Shown here in pieces: positions 61,391 through 64,000 of a stretch of DNA of 64,000 bases. Position 1 is the first letter of the stretch, and every line of letters begins with the position of its first letter. This DNA comes from Hydractinia symbiolongicarpus (Eukaryota > Cnidaria > Hydrozoa > Anthoathecata > Hydractiniidae): NCBI RefSeq assembly GCF_029227915.1, contig NC_079881.1:27691501-27755500 (forward strand). The letters run 5' to 3'. The translations under genes and the position numbers were made by a program. The notes beneath the pieces were generated by a model, which searched no databases, was not told the origin of the DNA, and was given only the letters and a program-made list of their open reading frames with translations.

Positions 61391-62970
61391 TTGTATACAT
61401 TCCACTATACGGGACAAGCCCGGGATTTACGGGAAATCGCGGGTTTTCGTTTGCCGGCGATTAAACCTCTTTCATTAAGCGTCTCATTAAAAGTGAAAAC
61501 ATTTTTGAAAACTACGAGTCTCATACGTTCTAGTGGTGCAGAAATAATTGGAAAAATCGTTCGGGAAATCAGTTTACTCATTGGGTACTTTCTTTATATA
61601 CATTCAACTATACGTGCCGAGCCCGGGATTTACGGGAAATCGCGGGTTTTCGTTTGCCGGCGATTAAACTTCTTTTACTTAGCGTCTCATCAAAAATGAA
61701 AACATTTTCGAAAACTACAACTCTCATGCGTTTTAGTGGTGAAAAAATAATTTAAATAATCGTTCGGGAAATGAGTTTACTCCCTGTGTACTTTCTTTGT
61801 ATACATTTGACTATACGGGCCAAGCCCGGGATTTACGGGAAATCGCGGGTTTTCGTTTGCTGGCGATTAAACTTCTTTTATTCAGCGTCTCATCAAAAAT
61901 GAAATCGTTTTTGAAAACTACAAGTCTTATGCGTTTTAGTGGTGAAAAAATAATTTAAAAAATCGTTCTGGAAATGAGTTTACTCACAGGGTACTTTCTT
62001 TGTACACATTCGACTATACGGGACAAGCCCGGGATTTACGGGAAATCGCGGGTTTTCGTTTGCCGGCGATTAAACCTCTTTCATAAAGCGTCTCATTAAA
62101 AATGAAAACATTTTTGAGAACTACAAATCTCATTCGTTCTAGTGGTGCAGAAATAATTTGAAAAATCGTTCGGGGAATCAGTTTACTCCTTGGGTACTTT
62201 CTTTATATACATTCAACTATACGGGCCAAGCCCGGGATTTACGGGAAATCGCGGGTTTTTGTTTGCCGGCGATTAAACTTCTTTTTTTCAGCGTCTCATC
62301 AAAAATGAAAACATTTTTGAAAACTACAAGTCTTATGCGTTATAGTGGTGAAAAAATAATTTTAAAAATCGCTCTGGAAATGAGTATGCTCACAGGGTAC
62401 ATGCTTTGTATACATTCGACTATGCGGGCCAAGCCCGCGATTTGCGGGAAATCGCGGGTTTTCGTTTGCCGGCGATTAAACCTCTTTCATTAAGCGTCTC
62501 ATCAAAAATGAAAACATTTTTAAAAACTACAAGTCTCATGGGCTTTAGTGGTGAAATAATAATTTAAAAAATCGTTCGTGAAATGAGTTTACTCCCTGGG
62601 TACTTTCTTTGTATACTTTTGACTATACGGGCCGAGTCTGGGATTTACGGGAAATCGCAGGTTTTCGTTTGCCGGCGATTAAACTTCTTTTATTCAGCGT
62701 CTCATCAAAAATGAAAACATTTTTAAAAACTACAAGTCTCATGCGTTTTAGTGGTGAAAAAATAATTTAAAAAATCGTTCGGGAGATAAGTTTACTCCCT
62801 GGGTACTTTCTTTGTATACTTTTGACTATACGGGCCAAGCCCGTGATTAACGGGAAATCGCGGGTTTTCGTTTGCCGCCGATTAAACTTCTTTTATTCAG
62901 CCTCTCATCAAAAATGAAAACATTTTTGAAAACTACAAGTCTTATGCGTTTTAGTGGTGAAAAAATAATT
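61391..62970 (+). repeat. ~1.6-kb segmental repeat, short form
   Basis: This is the counterpart of 57,532-59,520 without the extra 406-bp dimer. The diagnostic CGGGAGATAAG, CCCGTGATTAACGGG and TTGCCGCCGATT are present at about 62,780-62,880. Its own changes include CTTCTTTTTTTCAGCG (about 62,278) and CGTTCGTGAAATG (about 62,573). Similarity ends about 62,970: CGTTCTGGAAATG follows here and CGTTCGGGAAATG in the long form. Confidence 0.87.
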
Positions 62971-64000
62971 TAAAAAATCGTTCTGGAAATGAGTTTACTC
63001 ACAGGGTACTTTCTTTGTATACATTGGACTATACGGGCCAAGCCCGGGATTTGCGGAAAATCGCGGGATTTCGTTTGCCGGCGATTAAACCTCTTTCAAT
63101 AAGCGTCTCATCAAAAATAAAAACATTTTTAAAAACTACAAGTCTTATGCGTTTTAGTGGTGCAAAAAAAAATTTAAAAAATCGTTCGGGAAAAGAGTTT
63201 ACTCCTTGGGTACTTTTTTTGTATACTTTTGACTATACGGGCCAAGCCCGGGATTTACGGGAAATTGCGGGTTTTCGTTTGCCGGCGATTAAACTTCTTT
63301 TATTCAGCGTCTCATCAAAAATGAGAACATTTTTGAAAACTACAAGTCTTATGCGTTTTAGTGGCGAAAAATTAATTTAAAAAATCGCTCTGGAAATGAG
63401 TATGCTCACAGGGTACATTCTTTGTATACATTCGACTATGCGGGCCAAGCCCGGTATTTGCGGGAAATCGCGGGTTTTCGTTTGCCGGCGATTAAACCTC
63501 TTTCATTAAGCGTCTCATCAAAAATGAAAACATTTTTAAAAACTACAAGTCTCATGGGCTTTAGTGGTGAAATAATAATTTAAAAAATCGTTCGGGAAAT
63601 GAGTTTACTCCCTGGGTACTTTCTTTGTATACTTTTGAATATACGGGCCGAGTCTGGGATTTACGGGAAATCGCAGGTTTTCGTTGCCGGCGATTAAACC
63701 TCTTTCATTAAGCGTCTCATTAAAAATGAAAATATTTTTGAAAACTACAAGTCTCATTCGTTCTAGTGGTGCCGAAATAATTTGAAAAATCGTTCGGGAA
63801 ATCAGTTTACTCATTGGGTACTTTCTTTATATACATTCAACTATACGTGCCAAGCCCGGGATTTACGGGAAATCGCGGGTTTTCGTTTGCTGGCAATTAA
63901 ACTTCTTTTATTCAGCGTCTCATCAAAAATGAAAACAAGTTTGAAAACTACAAGTCTCATGCGTTTTAGTGGTGAAAATATAATTAAAAAAATCGTTCGG
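62971..64000 (+). repeat. Array continues past the right edge
   Basis: Five monomers resembling 50.2-50.9 kb (shared GGTGCAAAAAAAAA, CAAAAATGAGAACATT, GAGTATGCTC) and then 52.9-53.2 kb. One base is lost in TTTTCGTTGCCGGCG (about 63,682). The longest frame of the window, 121 codons at 63,015-63,380, starts with TTG and crosses monomer boundaries; I do not call it a gene. The last landmark, CGTTCGG at 63,994, shows the array has not ended. Confidence 0.88.

Larger units (their letters stand above)
1..64000 (+). repeat. Satellite DNA array, 203-bp monomer, ~315 copies
   Basis: Landmark CGTTCGGGAAAT or its variants recurs at 121, 324, 527, 730, 933, 1136 and 1339, a strict 203-bp step, and the same phase can be followed to 63,994. 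The net drift over 315 steps is only -72 bp. It is explained by 202-bp monomers, two 16-bp deletions, one 18-bp and one 7-bp deletion and a few small insertions. Every monomer is in the same orientation, and no foreign sequence interrupts the array. Variant classes are spatially clustered, as expected when an array evolves by local unequal crossing-over. Array size and HOR structure argue for eukaryotic heterochromatin; a centromeric role is an inference. I do not recognise the family. Confidence 0.97.

Noticed and set aside
63015-63380. Longest open frame, 121 codons
   Set aside because: It starts with TTG and arises from local indels near GGTGCAAAAAAAAA that join frames across monomers. It resembles no protein family I know.
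1-64000. CRISPR array
   Set aside because: Repeats are direct, but the unit is 203 bp with no unique spacers between short identical repeats, and no cas gene is present.
1-64000. Tandem transposable elements or an LTR array
   Set aside because: No terminal repeats, target-site duplications, transposase or reverse-transcriptase frames were seen. The monomer is too short and continuous.

Overview
The whole 64 kb window is one uninterrupted head-to-tail satellite DNA array. The basic monomer is 203 bp, with 202-bp and a few shorter or longer variants. About 315 monomers lie between the first phase mark (position 121) and the last (position 63,994), and the array runs off both ends of the window. 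All monomers read in the same direction. I found no unique sequence, no convincing protein gene, no RNA gene and no transposable element.

This points to a eukaryotic chromosome, most likely a centromeric, pericentromeric or other heterochromatic block. The reasons are the size and purity of the array, a monomer close to one nucleosome plus linker, and nested higher-order repeats (HORs). A representative monomer (121-323) is about 39% G+C and holds 12 CpG where about 8 are expected by chance, so CpG is not depleted. I do not recognise the satellite family or the species.

Layout: 1-7,371 holds a 4,060-bp (20-monomer) unit and a second copy of most of it. 7,372-10,901 is a mixed stretch. 10,902-22,852 is a tandem duplication with a ~6.48-kb unit, and the second copy has lost monomers. 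22,048-26,916 has three copies of a 1,623-bp 8-mer. 26,917-32,394 is a mosaic with 2,029-, 1,217- and 406-bp spacings. 32,998-37,260 holds three separate ~609-bp trimer duplications. 37,261-42,128 has two copies of a 2,434-bp 12-mer, followed by degraded relatives to 45,785. 45,786-64,000 is built from 1,826-, 1,421- and 1,015-bp units and longer-range segment copies.

Beneath the HORs is a two-letter monomer code, set by the bases after GATTAAAC: TTCTTTTA ('T type') or CTCTTTCA ('C type'). In the left and right blocks these letters run mostly as trimers with occasional dimers. Shared private mutations, hybrid monomers at copy junctions, and whole-monomer gains and losses fit repeated unequal exchange or gene conversion.

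Short open frames of 66-121 codons recur because the repeat recurs. Most have no ATG and start at TTG, and 203 is not a multiple of three, so the frame changes from one monomer to the next. I do not call any of them genes.
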